Made by a program: the position numbers and the translations under genes. The notes below the pieces were generated by a model. The model was not told where the DNA came from. It saw only the letters and a program-made list of their open reading frames with translations, and made no database searches. 64,000 bases of DNA from Elmis aenea. Its lineage: Eukaryota; Arthropoda; Insecta; Coleoptera; Elmidae. The stretch spans positions 70,518,108-70,582,107 of the forward strand of contig OX393577.1 in assembly GCA_947652605.1 (NCBI GenBank), in the 5' to 3' direction. Of the stretch, positions 13,801-26,679 are shown piece by piece. The first letter of the stretch is position 1, and every line of letters starts with the position of its first letter.

Positions 13801-14668
13801 GACGACGACATGTTGGATGAAGGAAGACCCAGGGATGGTCGTCGTGGCCCAAAACGGCCAAGAACAATCCTCACATCAGCACAGAGAAGGCAATTTAAGG
13901 CTTCGTTCGAAGTAAGCCCAAAACCTTGTAGAAAAGTCCGCGAAGCTTTAGCGAAAGAAACGGGACTGAGTGTTAGAGTTGTTCAAGTTTGGTTTCAAAA
14001 TCAAAGGGCAAAAATGAAAAAGATTCAGAGGAAGGCCAAGCAAGAGGATGGTAAATCTCCTTCAGACAAAGAAAAGAGTGAAAAAGAGGAGAAAATTATA
14101 AAGCAGGAGTCTCCTTCTAGTGATCAAGGGCATTATTTAGGATTGGGTTCTTTAGATTCTGGATTTGCAACATCTAGTCAACCACTTAATCCAAATATTC
14201 CTTATTCCCCAGATGGTAAGTTAAGTTTTCTTTTTAATGTAATACGGCTCATAAGCCTAAATTTGCGTTAAATAAAATTTTTACATATTTTTGTAATTCT
14301 GTAACACACAATATTGTAATTAAAAATTATACCAGCTCAATTAATTTTGTTCATATTGAATTAATTAGTTCACTGGTTGTTTAATGAAAATAAAAGTTAA
14401 TTATACATTTTGATATAGATGAATTTTAATTTTTGCAGATGCCTATCCAGCACATTCTGGTGAAAGTTTCTGTAGTTCGGATATATCTTTGGATGACAGT
14501 ACAAATTTCGATCATCTGGATGAAGGAACATCGGACACACTATCACTACAAAATATGGAAATTCCAAGTTCTCATTCACGATCACACGACAGTCTGCCAT
14601 CCGGTGCTATAGCCAATCCCATTGATAAACTCTACCTCATGCAAAATTCATATTTTAGTACTGATTAA
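7848..14668 (+). CDS. Lmx1a: LIM-homeodomain transcription factor, LMX1A/LMX1B type
   Basis: Four exons: 7848-7953, 10571-10769, 13581-14215 and 14439-14668, all GT-AG, giving 389 aa. Residues 49-102 are LIM domain 1 (CEGC, WHEHC, CSVC, CKVDYDR) and about 103-164 are LIM domain 2 ([17 protein letters not shown]), two zinc fingers each that bind cofactors such as LDB/Chip. About 190-250 is a homeodomain starting KRPRTIL, with the recognition helix [15 protein letters not shown]. The C-terminus carries the LMX1-specific tail [15 protein letters not shown] Lys/Glu-rich linker follows the homeodomain. It acts in the nucleus as a sequence-specific regulator of neuronal and appendage-type programmes, as known for the family. 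The start at 7848 is chosen because MLEFYPN begins the conserved-looking N-terminus. An in-frame ATG at 7794 would add 18 non-conserved-looking residues. Lmx1a and Lmx1b cannot be separated from sequence alone. Confidence 0.93.
9690..10005. other. GC-rich island inside LMX1 intron 1
   Basis: This roughly 300-bp block is far richer in G and C than the surrounding intron and has sharp edges. Overlapping frames of 102 and 81 codons are open on the - strand but show no recognisable domain. It could be a conserved enhancer of the LMX1 gene, an insertion from elsewhere, or a piece of an old transposon. I cannot decide between these from one copy. Confidence 0.35.
11065..11720. repeat. Cluster of three related diverged repeats in LMX1 intron 2
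   Basis: Three units near 11065-11165, 11225-11405 and 11575-11720 share TTGGTGTAATTTTTARACAC, TATAAAATAG, GTAGTTTTAAATTC-like and TTTGTATCTTTATTAGAATT segments in the same order, though not all are present in every unit. A further unit lies at 42697-42850. The third unit begins with ACAGGGTGTTTTATT, a start reminiscent of small DNA transposons. No open frame is present, so these are non-autonomous or decayed copies. Confidence 0.5.
13025..13152. repeat. Palindromic element family, copy C (both arms)
   Basis: The left arm (13032-13058) contains TTTCTTGCAGAAATGTTAGA followed by CCA. The right arm (13113-13130) reads TGGTCTAGCATTTCTTC, its inverted complement with few changes. GATTGCTACTAAC lies between them. 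This is the clearest inverted-repeat copy with a short spacer and resembles a small foldback or MITE-like element in the last LMX1 intron before exon 3. Confidence 0.6.
13255..13330 (+). repeat. Single copy of the SLO2-intron tandem repeat unit
   Basis: The stretch reads GGGCTTTAACATTTCTAGAA, then AATATAAAGACGAATGCA and, further on, TTTTGCCAAAC. It closely follows the order of the 57-kb unit (TTTTAACGTTTTAGAAAATA, then TAAAGCCCACTGCCAAACC). This shows that the 57-kb array is built from a dispersed repeat. Confidence 0.4.
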
Positions 14669-15310
14669 TAGATTAACACACATTATTCATATCAGTGCTC
14701 GAAAGAGATTAACACATACCAAAACAATATTCGTTTATAATATTAGTTCAGACCTACTGTATTTCGGCTAATTTATTTTTCTGGAAAATACAAAAAAAAG
14801 TATTAAACAGTACTAATCTTCATAAATTCACAAACATACATAGGCAGATAGATAGGCAGCCTACAAGTTACATCCATTAAAAGCAGTTTTATATTTTTAA
14901 TGCCTTCTTAATACAAATATATTGTTATATATTTTTCATTTCGAGCACTGATTTATTGATTTTTTGCAAATAAAGTTTGTTCAAGATCCTATGTAATTAA
15001 TTTATGCTTCATTTAACTGTGCCACAGTCACCAAATCCAAACTTTTATTACATTAGCAATTATATTTTTAATCAAGCATAAAATTTTAAGCAATTTTGTA
15101 TCACACAAATCATTCAACATTTTCTTCTCATAAAATTGAGCATTCTGTAAATACTTATTATAAATTTTACATAGATATATATTCATGAATGTACATAGTA
15201 AGTTAAGTATATTCCTGAGTCGAATTATTCATTGTGATCCTACATTTATGCCAAATATGTTAGAATTAGGTATTTCCTAGATTTTATTATGTCTATTTTA
15301 AATAAATAAA
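14669..15310 (+). terminator. LMX1 3' untranslated region with poly(A) signals
   Basis: Downstream of the LMX1 stop codon the AT-rich sequence contains an AATAAA at 14969-14974 and two overlapping AATAAA copies at 15301-15310. Either could end the mRNA. The remaining stretch to 16044 shows no gene. Confidence 0.45.
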
Positions 15311-16080
15311 AGTATGTAAAATGTTTTTCTTATTTTGCACAAGTTTATAATACAAAGAACGAATTTATACTACTAATATATGTTGAAGATTATAGAGCTT
15401 TAATAATTGTTTTAATCTCACCCTTAAAAAGACAATTTTAAAAGGCCGTAAGAACTATTATGAAAGTTTTATTACATTAAATAATTTTAATTCATTTCAA
15501 ACTTTCACTTAAACTTATTTAAGTTTTAATGTGCTCAAAACGCTCAACAAATACAACAGTATTTTAAATATTATTCATTAATAAAAAAACAGATAATTGA
15601 AAAAAATGTATTTGGTATGATTACAAAAAGAAGTCAATCAGTATTGTTTATTATATCTAACATTCTAAACATATATTTAATCAAAGAAAATTTAAATTCA
15701 TGTAACTATACTATCTTCTTTTACTATAGAATCAAAATTTGGAAAAATGAAGGTCATTTTCGTTAGTAATGCAAATAAGAGTACTGAATCAACCTCATAA
15801 CTAATACCTGAATGTCCTGCAGGCAATCAAAACTAGCCAAAACCATTATGAAGAAATTATGTCATTCGTTACACTTAATTAAGTTTGTAAAAATCCCCAA
15901 CAATGTAGTTAATCTAATACTCAATAATACACGTTTTTGTTAAACCTTAAAAAAAAAGTGTATTTAAATCAAAGTAAACAAACCTAAGTTGAGATTTGAA
16001 TTCGTTTAGTCCTGGCAGTAAAAAAATACTACAAAATAATCCTATTTATTATTACAAACAAAACTTTAAAACTAAAATGT

Positions 16081-16544
16081 TTATCTCGTGGGAACAGTAC
16101 TTTCTTTTCTCGCAGCATCTTGCAGCAACTGAGTGTCAACTTCATCAGCCGGGAGTTGCACATATCGTACCACTGATCCTCGTATGAAGCAATTTTTCAC
16201 AGAAAGCTACAAAAATACATGTAAATGCTGCTGTTTATTTCATGTTTAAAATTCGCTTGAACTTACCATGTGAGGATATTTCTCGGTGTCAGTAACACTT
16301 ATATCTGTTAGTTTTATATTAAGATATTGATCCACTGAATGCAGGGTGCCACATATACTGCAATAAATATTATTTTAAGAATTAATATTCGACTATATGA
16401 TTGTGAGGTTAACGTTTACCTTAAATCATTTTTGAGCTCTACAACCACGTCTTTACCTACCAGAGACTTAAAAAAGGAATAGAAGAGCTAAAATAAAATA
16501 AATATTAATTTATAAGCGATTTTTTATTGTTTAAATCTTACCAT
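16081..16544 (-). CDS. LSm2: U6 snRNA-associated Sm-like protein LSm2
   Basis: Four exons read on the - strand: 16542-16544 (the ATG alone), 16420-16487, 16267-16357 and 16081-16206, giving 95 aa. The protein begins MLFYSFFKSLVGKDVVVELK and contains CGTLHSVDQYLNIKLTD (Sm motif 1) and CFIRGSVVRYVQLPADEVDT (Sm motif 2), nearly identical to LSm2 of other animals. LSm2 is one of seven subunits of the LSm2-8 ring, which binds the U6 snRNA 3' oligo-U in the nucleus, and of the LSm1-7 ring, which promotes mRNA decapping in the cytoplasm. The first coding exon is only the start codon, followed directly by GTAAGA, which makes it easy to miss. A poly(A) signal (TTTATT on +) sits at 16045-16050. It is divergent from APC5. 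Confidence 0.95.
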
Positions 16545-16795
16545 TTTTAACCGGTTTTTTATTGACTTTCATATAGGTTAGGATTTATATTTCTTAACAA
16601 CCAACGCTGTAAAAACACGTTTTAGCAGAAAATTATTCAATTCTAAGTTAAAAACAGTTTACTCTGTTATAGCTACTCACCAGTAGATGGATCAATGTTT
16701 ATAAATAAACCTGGTTAAACTGCAGTTTATAACCTTAGAAATTTAAATGTACACCGACACACGTTCAATAAGAAAGCTATTATATTAGTTTAAAA
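16545..16795. promoter_or_regulatory. Shared divergent promoter of LSm2 and APC5
   Basis: Only 251 bp separate the start codons of the - strand LSm2 gene and the + strand APC5 gene, so both 5' leaders and both promoters must lie here or overlap. I see no clear TATA box at a useful distance or other named core element. Divergent housekeeping pairs of this kind are usually driven by one bidirectional promoter, which is inference here. Confidence 0.6.
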
Positions 16796-19700
16796 ATGTC
16801 GAATACAAAAGAATTATCTATGTTTAACAAAAAAAATAATAAGGAAACGATTACACCTCATAGGCTTACTGTAGCTGTACTAATTCAAGAATTTTTTAAG
16901 TTTCGTAAAAGCTGTAAGTTCGGTTCACCTTTTAATAGGCTTATAATGACATTTAAGTTATTTATAGTAACGTTTCAAATACTGCCAGAAGATAATAAGA
17001 ATCAGAAATACATTCGAGACTTCTGTGTACTATTATGCAAGTTGATTCTGAGCCCCGATTTAACATTGGACGAACTTACACATTTATTAACGATTGGAAA
17101 GTATACCATCCACACGGAGCTAATACAGTGTTTTAATTTTACACTAAGCGAACTAAATGCTAAAGGAATAGGATATCTTTTAGATGTAGTGGGTGTCATC
17201 GACAAATTAATTGTTAAAGAAGCAGACACAGCTCTTAATAGATCGGCAGTGCAGATGAATAAAAACAGTATTACAGGTAAAAGCGAATGATTACATCATT
17301 AGGGTTGTCACATTATTATCTTTAATAGTCAGAACATTGATTAATTAAAATAAAGAGTAACTTGTAAATGAAAATGATATCTCCTGTTAGTTTTTAATAC
17401 TAAAATCAATTTTATTATGTTATTGGAGGCAATAAAGCATACATTTTGAACTAAAATTATCAGGAAGTTTATAAAAATTATTGTCAATCAGATTATTTCA
17501 TCAAAATGGTAGTTTTATCAATATACACCCCTAAAACAATCTTCAAAATTTAATAAATCGGCAGCACTAACGGAAACCTATAAAATAAGTTTTTTGAGCT
17601 TATAAGAGCAAGAAAATAGTAGTTTTGACTTTAAAACATAGATATAATAAATAACTTATCGCCATTAAGTGTTATTTTTGGGAATTATGAATGTTTAGTT
17701 AAGTTTTAACAGAAATATAAAAAGTATAAAAGTATAACCTTAAAATGTCAAACCATTTTTCGACTCACTAACAAATAAATATCCAACTATTTTAATTTTT
17801 ATGGTATGCATTGTGTATTTTATGTGAGTAAGATTAGTTTTATGATTAAATAAATGGAAAACTTGTGTATTAACATTTAATCAATAACTTGCATCAATTC
17901 TCGCAATTTCTTTTACGTTAGCAACTTTTACATGTATTGGTTAAATGTCATAGGCTTTAATAACAAGTATAAATTGTTAATCAGCTAAAGCTGTCAAAAT
18001 TCTGCTTTTAAAAATGAATGTTTTGCCAAAATTTACTGTACAACAGCTTGTTTGTAGGATATTATTTACGAAGACTTCTTGTAAACTTTGATAAATTGTC
18101 GTTTTCTGAAGTAACTGCAGTCTTACAAGCTTACAAAAGGTATTATAGTGGTACGCAGAAGTCAATAAGATCAAATCTCAAAGATCTTCACTTGCCGGGG
18201 CCCGAAAAAATTAGTTTTAAAGAAGAGGACTGGTAACAGTTTTAAAAATCTTTTTAAGTGTTTATAATAGTATAAATTTTTCGGTTTAGGTATTCAGATA
18301 AAGACCAGTGGTCAAGAAGACAAGCAGAATTATTCATAGCATCACAGGCAGCCCTCTTATCTAACAACGAAGAAAAGGCCTTGAAGCCAAATGAATTACA
18401 AAAACATATTAAAAATTTGTTGAAATCTAATCCGGATCTAGCAGAAGCTGTAAGTATTATTTGTGATAATATTTAAATTGTTAAACTTTTTTTTTAAATA
18501 TAAATCTTTGCAGCACTTTCTTAATTACCTGAATTATTTGCGAGTGAATGAGTTCTGTGGTGCAATAGATAGTTTGTACCATTGCTTTGATCGAAATACC
18601 GTTATGGAAGGCAAAGGAATAAACGATGAAAAAACCATGGGATACAGATTTGCAGCTCTCAATCTTGCAGTGTTACATTATCATTTCGGCCATGTGTAAG
18701 TCGAACACTGCTAGTTCGTGCAAAAAATTTTTCAATGTGTTTTGTATTTTTAGAGATGAAGCCCTGGCAGCATTAAAAGAAGCCATCATGTTAGCACAAG
18801 AAGCCAGTGATAATATTTGCCTGCAGCACGCACTTTCGTGGTTGTATTGTCTTACAAACACAAATAAGGAAAAGTTATTGGAACATTCGATTTTGAAGAG
18901 CTTGGAGCTGAATTTGCCGTATACTACGTCACTTAGTATTCAGTCGTTTGTCCAGTACGCAGGTATTACTGGTGGACATCCAAAACAAATATTTGAGGTA
19001 AACAGCACAATCATGTAACATGCCTACTAGCCTCCAGTTAATTATTATGTTCTTTTGTTTCAGACTATAACCAATAGTGATATTGTAAATTGCCAGCATA
19101 TGTTTGGGGAGCTAATATCGAGTAGCTACGCCCAAAAATCAGCTTTATGGTTGTTTTACGGCAAAACCCAAATGTCTTCGTTGTGGAGTCAGTTGCTGCT
19201 GCACTTGCACTCCGAAAATTTAACCACAGGAAGAACGTATTGTGGTGAAGCCATGTGCCACGTTATATGCAACATAGCCGACCATTTACTGCTACAAGGA
19301 CAGTACGCCCTGTCGCATACGATATTAAAGTTGGCCAAGGAACGATTCCCGAACGAGCCCGTCTCGCACACTTGGATGTTGTGCGAAAATTTGTTCACGT
19401 TCGTGAGGGCCCTACACAACGAAGAGTGGACGATAGCGGAAGCGGCCGCGCAGAAGATGGCTGTATTAAATAAATGGGAGAGTCGTTTACGAATCACCGA
19501 ATTGCTCTTACATAAGCAGGATTACGTAGGGGCTCACAAGTGTGTTTCGGAAGTGTTGAAGAACTGGAATGACGCTAAGAACAAGCTAAGAACGGACTAT
19601 CGGATTCGAGCCATGGTTTTGTTGGCTCAAATACAGTGTGCTAGTAGTTTTCCTAATTCTGCCCCACCTGGAATTTTGGCGCTGTTATATTCTTCGCTCG

Positions 19701-20205
19701 CGTATGCGAACGATTACCACGTTGATTACTACGCAGCAATAGTACATTTACATTTAGCCAATGTTCAGTTGTTACTGGGGATGCCAGCACAAGCCCTCAA
19801 ACTTTTGGACAGGAGTTTAATCCAGATTTTAAGTCATGGTGGAAATTTTGATAGGGCCAGAGCTATACTCCTGTATGTGAAGTGTATAGTGGCCAACTCG
19901 ACCCACAAACCCGAAGCGGAAAGGCACAAAATTGTAACTGATGCAGCTATGATGTTGGATAAGACACGATATGATTTCCAAAAAGTGGAGGCATTTTCCA
20001 GGGAAAAAGATGTTTTGTATTTGCAGGTAAGACTGAAGTGTAATTCGGATATTTAAATTCGTTAATTTGGTGTTGTTCCTTGCAGGCCGTTTTGTACAAT
20101 GAGGTGAATTTGAAAGACCAAAGGAACCAATGTGCCCTAGAGTACCGATTGTTGGATGAAGATCATCCTAGCAAAAATAATTATAAATTGTTAACATTCC
20201 TGTAA
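16796..20205 (+). CDS. ANAPC5: Anaphase-promoting complex subunit 5 (APC5)
   Basis: Seven exons: 16796-17276, 18058-18232, 18290-18449, 18514-18695, 18754-18997, 19064-20026 and 20086-20205, all GT-AG with consistent phase, giving 774 aa, close to the roughly 755 aa of vertebrate APC5. Diagnostic stretches are YYLRRLLVNFDKLSFSEV, RRQAELFIASQAALLSNNEE, KNLLKSNPDLAEAHFLNYLN, RFAALNLAVLHYHFGH and NICLQHALSWLYCL. These are helical TPR-type segments of the family. APC5 is a scaffold subunit of the APC/C ubiquitin ligase and helps connect the catalytic module to the TPR lobe, so the product acts in mitotic exit and cyclin and securin destruction. The N-terminal 160 aa are more diverged than the rest. 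Most introns are about 50-65 bp; the first is about 780 bp. The Drosophila counterpart is named ida. Confidence 0.94.
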
Positions 20206-20320
20206 AATGTTGAGTTGTGTTTGTGCAGTTAAAAAAATCGTTTCATGTTTAACTGTTGAATGATTATTTATTGTAAATAAATTTTGTACAAAATATTTTT
20301 TTAATAAACTTGTTTGGATA
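20206..20320 (+). terminator. APC5 3' untranslated region and poly(A) signal
   Basis: After the APC5 stop codon, AATAAA-type signals occur within TGTAAATAAATTTTG near 20274-20282 and TTTAATAAACTTG near 20301. The short 3' leader is in keeping with a housekeeping gene. Confidence 0.5.
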
Positions 20321-20984
20321 ACAATGTTTTATATTACTGACACCTACATCCTCTTTACTTAATGGAAATAAATAAAATGATTGATTCTGTGAGTCTATAC
20401 GTGGGGCCATAACTTTTAATAATTTTTTGCAGTTCTCAAAGTACACAGTCCAAATTCAATGGGTGTAATGATTATAGAACTGGTTGAGATAATTAAAACT
20501 GAACGTACTAAAAAATAACTAGACTTTTATTTTCAATTAATTTAAAATGTTTTAAGCTGTTAAAGACAAACAAACAACCTTATTCTAGGACATGACTAAT
20601 ATTTAATTGCTTAATGCTTCACAAACATACAAATACACTCCAAATATATAATTACTATAATATAGCTGAAATTATATCGTAAATTAGTCCACTTTTTAAG
20701 CTGTAAATTATTTCTTTTAAAGAAAAAAATACTCGGTCATTATAGGTATGACATTTCCATTGGCATTTTGAAACTTAAATTTTTATTTACATTTATAATT
20801 CCTGTCAATTGAGAGAATTGTGAAAATGGGTAGTAATAAATCTAAATTAGTTAATTCCTACACTTGCCTGTTGCCATTCAAATGTTAAGTGTATTCTATA
20901 TGAGAATGTAGCTGTGTTGTAAGTATTCGCTTGAGTATTTTCAAAATTTTTGATCGTTCATGAAAAAAATGCAAATATTATAGT

Positions 20985-21720
20985 CTTCGCTCTTTTGTAA
21001 ATTATAATTTAACATGTTTAATTATAATCTAAGCGATTTGAGGTCAGATACTTGTTATTTAGCATGCGAACAACATGTGTATGAAGTTTTAAGCTAATTA
21101 CAAGCGAATGATACAACTTACAACTTTGTGAAAATGCTCATAATATGAAGTTACGATGTATTTTGTCGTAATTATCATTAATTTCGTTTTTAGAACGTAA
21201 ACTAAGGAGTTTTGATCGATTTTGTAATGTAATATTCAATAACCCCTCGTATACACTTGTCACCTAAAATCGTAGTTCACTTTTTGGCCACAATACGGTC
21301 AACCTTATATTTTAAATGACTTTAATGGCGCTAGTGTTCAAAAATGAAAATTGGCATTCAAATAGCAACGATATACGAAGGATAGTTGAAAATTCTTGTA
21401 TCCAAAAAACTTTTTAAATCGTAATTTGTACGAAGTAAGGTTTAATAATTGTTGCCTTGGGTTTATATGACATGTGTATGAATATTTAATGATCATGGAA
21501 AACTCAAAATATGTTTTTAAAAACAATAGGATATATGTTTAGAATTATTTTGATTTGATCAAATAACTAAATTGTTAGGTGATTGAATAAACACTCTTGT
21601 ACTTTTTCCATTTTGCTTGGAATTTTTAAATCGTAATTTGAACCATCTGAGAGTGTTAGTTATAATTAAATGTGTAAATAACGCGTGTATGAAGTTTTGA
21701 GGCAATCGTTTTAATTTAAA
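20985..21720 (+). repeat. Degenerate direct repeat block
   Basis: Three positions carry a variant of ACATGTGTATGAAGTTTTAA: near 21071, 21469 and 21679. Two of them are preceded by TTTTTAAATCGTAATTTG-type sequence (near 21411 and 21623). The spacing is uneven, about 400 and 210 bp, so this is a decayed tandem or clustered repeat rather than a satellite. No coding capacity is seen. Confidence 0.4.
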
Positions 21721-24285
21721 ATATTTACTAAATTATTTGTTTAGCATCGTGTTGTGTTGTTATTGATAAGAATGAGATCAAAGCAAAGTACCGTAAAAAT
21801 GATTACTTCTCAGAATTGCTATTATATCTGATACCTGATTCATGCACATGCTTGTAACAAAAATTACTTTTTATTGCCAATGATATCACCCAGCAATAAA
21901 CATCATAATAGCGTAAAAAAAGATAAAAAGCATGGTCGAATTATTCAAATTCTTATCTCGGACTACGCTGGAATAAAGGCTAATGCCAGGCTAAGACCAG
22001 ATAAGGGCCGGATATATATAGAAATTACAACCATCGTGTTTATTACTTCAGTAGTGAAATTTGACTTAGCTGACATCGAATTTTTTACTTCACAAGTAAG
22101 TCAATTTTTACAAATTTAAATAAGAAACAGGTCGAAAACCTATTACTTACCATCACTTCTTATTGTAACTGGTAATTTGTAATGGATTAATAAATTGGCA
22201 TTGTTATAAGTTTTAAAAAATATTTAAAAAATTTCGTTGTACAAATTATCTTAGAACATTATGTCATATTTCATTAAGAGTAGATAAATTTGGTAGAGAT
22301 TTTAAGTAGTTGAAAGAAAGTATCTTTTTTGAAAAAACTTTCAGTCCTTTGCAACATTACTAACGAAATTAGCAATGCAATTTAGTAAAAAAAATCGTTT
22401 ATTAACGCAAGCAAATGTAATTGAGATAAAAATTAAGTACATAAAGCACATAATATATTTTTCGCATTGTACTGATGACTAAATAATTAATAAAATCTTA
22501 GCAATTCGTGAATTACCTTGTAACTTTTTTAACGATTTTGTTAATATTAACTCCACTCTGTCAATTAATAGTTAATAAGATTTTAAAACCAAATTTGGCA
22601 ATATAAATACGAAAAAATTTGTTGAGATATAAATTTTTTTTAAGTTAAGGCGCCATTATAAGCGTGACAAAAGGCAATTAAATTAGTCTGATATAGGTAG
22701 GTACGACCTTGGCATTGCGAGCAAAAATCTATATCACCAAACAATTTTACATTACATTATACAAACAGCGGATATCCGGACAATTATCAATCAAAGGTTA
22801 TACTGTTTACCGTTGCACTAACTGTATTATGCAAAGTTCGATATGGATCTCATAAAATGTTAATCAAACAATATGAAGTGTCCTAATTTTATTTCAGTTA
22901 AGCACTGTACATTAAAAAAAAACATTTTGTAATTTTTTTTGCATTCAAATAATTTTAAAAAAGAAAAACAGGACAACTTTTTGGTATTTATATACTTTTA
23001 ATGTTGCTTATTAATTTATTTATTACATTAAAATTAAACAATTGTGTCACACCAATAAAGATAGAACTGATGGATTCTTGACATTAAAATGTATTTTTTG
23101 CCCTAATAAATTTTACAGCTTATCAATTTCAATTTGAAGGTAATGTTGACAAAGTTATAAATTTTTATTGCCAAACTGATTCACCGTAATTTTGCTCATA
23201 TACTCTTATCAGTAATATTTTGGAATAATATTAAAAATTGGTAGAACATATTTAACTTATAACACTGATAATAAAATGACGTTTTCCTGTTTAAACGTTG
23301 ATATGAAATTTATTGCCGGTAATATTACTTATTAAACCATATACTCTAAACAGGAAAAACCTTTAAATTATTTCTGCAACAGTACGTAACGTAACATTTT
23401 CCCCTGATTTTCCCTTGACTGATTTGTATCGATAATTTTTAAATAAATAAAAACTTTTGTAAATTCAATTATATTAGCTAACAATTTGACATTTTTAATA
23501 GTAGAGATTTCATATACAAGTGAAAAAAATGTAATTTTTTTGAAACCTTTTGAAGCCATTACTTTAATAATATATTGTTATAAAAAGACTTCTTTTCTGA
23601 AAACAGAATGCATTCAATTGAACTTCCACTCTTTCATACAATATTTTTCATACTTAAATACAGTGTTTTATAATTTGTAATCATGCTGTTGTAAAAAAAA
23701 TGAATCAGAATGCTAATTTTAAGCAGTTGTTGTTCAACTGTGTGTTACGTTGTCCTGCATACATAATTGCAGTGATATGAAATACTAAGTAAACTTAAAA
23801 TTTGTTACTTTTATGAATCATTTTAGTGTTTCCAACATAATATTTTTTATCAATAGAGGGCATAATTTCTTCAAGACCCAATAAAATCCATTAAGTATTT
23901 GTTTACATATCATTTATGTCATGATCTTGTTTAATCTGTAATTAAATGGTTTATATCTTTATGTTTTGTTGTTCTCTTTGTATGACTGTGTCAACTAAAA
24001 GTTAATTGTGCTGTGTAAAATTTTTTCAACGTTCATTGCCTAAGCGATAGGTGCTTTATCTGTTTTCTTAGATAGGTTTGTTAGCTCAGCAAGTAATTAA
24101 CATTTAATTTAAATAATGTGACTCTTTGCACTTCAAATTTTACACATTTTGCTCAAACTGTTCGTCTTAACTATCATGAATACACTTGGATTTTATAACC
24201 TTAACTCATTATCATCGTTTATTATTTAAGAATTCGTTGCTGAAATATATGTAACTGAGTTTAATTAAAAACACTTTTTTTCATA

Positions 24286-24410
24286 AACGATCTCTTGTAG
24301 ATATGCTAGACCAGTTTTGAGACGATCGTCTCTTCTCGAAATAAATCAGAACGCTGCTGGCAAAGAGATGGAAATCTCGAAATTTGTTGAACATTCTACA
24401 AGATATTCGT
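24286..24410. repeat. Palindromic element family, copy D (both arms)
   Basis: The left arm reads TCTTGTAGATATGCTAGACC and continues AGTTTTGAGACGATCGTCTC. The right arm, read in reverse, gives CGAATATCTTGTAGAATGTT, its inverted partner. The middle contains GCTGCTGGCAAAGAGATGG, similar in place to GCTACTAACAAAGAGACG of copy C. Confidence 0.55.
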
Positions 24411-25989
24411 TGTAATACCTAATTATTAAATAATGATTAAATAAACCTAATATTACTTTGCACCGCAATTTTGGAGCTGTGTAAAAGTTTATAAAATCAT
24501 AGCTAAACGCCAAAGTGGAGTGAAAGCAGTAGATATAAAAATGAAAACTGTTTATTAACTAATAATTACAAGCAATAAATTTTGCGTAAAATTTACTGTA
24601 ATATAAGTTGATAAAAATGACTATTTTTACTTAAAATACCGAAGGTATGAAGCAATACGAGATATATCAACATAATGTGCGTTATCATAGATTACAATGC
24701 TAAGTCACGTACAAATATACACATTTCATGAAATATTACTTGACATTACATAAAAAAACAGCAATTTTACGATTCATTGTGTTCCAGTTATAATAATTCA
24801 TAAAGTAGTGTGATTATATTTTTCAAACGAAAAGTGTTATGTTATATTTCTCGACTTCTTAGCTTTCCTAGTCGTGGTGGAGTGTTTTGTAGTGGTTTTG
24901 TACTATTATTTGTTTTAATAATTTTTCTGGACTATTAGTTATGATGAATGGAGGACGTAATAGATAATGATAACAATAGAACTATAATTAGTGCTCGATA
25001 GACAACACGAACAATCATATATGACAAAGTTAGTTAATCGTGGGTTTTCCTTAGCTTCAGTATTTATTAGTTCATAGACGAAGCTACATATATGTGGAAA
25101 TAATAATTTTTCAAAATTGAGTAATTGTGCACGCGAACATACTAAGTGTAATATTACCAGTGCAATTAGTGAGTGTTTAGTGAAAAAAGTTTATTTTTTG
25201 ACAAACAATAAATCTATTTAGAACAATCAAATAGCTCAGCATATTTAACTAAAACTAAAGAATTACTTAAAAAATCCAAAAACTTAATTATATTTTAAGA
25301 ATGTAAAACATTTTATTTTGTAATCAGTAACCGTCGAATTTTATTCATTTTAGTTGTGAATTTTACAACACGCGTTTAATTCTATGAACATGTATCTGAA
25401 GCCATTAGAAATTCAGCGGAATTTGATTAAACTTTGTGTTTATTTTCCTTAACATTTGTCAGTCACGCTATCATTAGCTTTAAAACGCATTTGGTGAGGT
25501 AGTGATTACAATATTTTTGATGCAAAGATTTAAAATTATTGACTAGTTCAGTGCATCAATGATTAGCAAGGGATCAAAAATATTAAACTGAATATTTATT
25601 GGGGAATCGAATTTAATTTTATAGTTTGATAATTAATAATTAATTTCCGTATCAATTAATGACTAATTTGACAGGAGAAACAGAAAATGATAAAAAAAAG
25701 TGCTTGCCTTATGTCTGTCATTTCACCTTCAGTTTGTATTGTTTCATTTTCAAAGTAAAATTTTCATTCATATGCTTAGCAAACATTGCATTGGCCAGTT
25801 TATTTTAAATTCAAATAATGTATGGAGTATCATGAACTTTTAGTAAATTTTAATTAACATGAAGGTTGCTATGTGTAATTCAGTTTGAGTATTAAATACT
25901 TTTTACCATTATCAAAGTAATATTGTATTATTTTGTGGAAATTAAAAATATTATATTGAAGAGACTTAGCTGATTTAAATACTACTTTC

Positions 25990-26045
25990 TTTTTCCTAAA
26001 GGTCTTTTGCAGAAATGCTTAATCAGTTTTAAGAGAGCCTGCAAT
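25990..26045 (+). repeat. Palindromic element family, copy E (partial)
   Basis: TCTTTTGCAGAAATGCTTAA followed by TCAGTTTTAAGAGAGCCTG matches the consensus arm with several changes. No partner arm is clear, so it is taken as a truncated copy. Confidence 0.4.
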
Positions 26046-26679
26046 ACATTTTTTAGTAAAGAATTGTAATTCAACTTATTTAAATATATATTTAACCGCA
26101 AAAAAAATCAACTTGTACGTAGTTATATTTATTTAATATTAAATTTAACTTAATTCTGCGACGTATTTTGTCCCACCTACTAAATAATGAACTTTTTGGG
26201 TTTCTTTTAATTAACAGGATTTGTAACGAACACTAATATAATATTGAAAATCTTTGACAGTGAATTTAATTTTTCGTGATGGTCAAAAATATCTCTTAAG
26301 ATCGTTTTTTCAACTATAACATTTTTACAATAATTCTACTTAAATTTTCTTTAATTTCCATGAAATATTTGCTTCAAAAAAATAAATATTCTGTGGGGTT
26401 AACGTATATTACTGGAAATTTGGAGTTTTTAAAGTAAACAAAAATTCATAGAGGACATCCATCCAATGTTTGTGATAGAACTGAACCGGTAGATAATTTT
26501 ATAAGCGATTTGCATCCAAGTGCGTAACATGTGCGTAATTAATGACTAGTTCGTAATTACTGTAATATTTTCAATTAGCAAGTTATCATCAATTAATGCT
26601 GAGCAACTTGGTTTATAAATGATTTAACTGTATTACGCTCTAGGCACCGACAACAAATAAAATTGTTATAAAGGTCGTA

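Noticed and set aside
21874..22119. 81-codon frame downstream of APC5
   Set aside because: No domain, no splice partners, and average composition for random AT-rich sequence.
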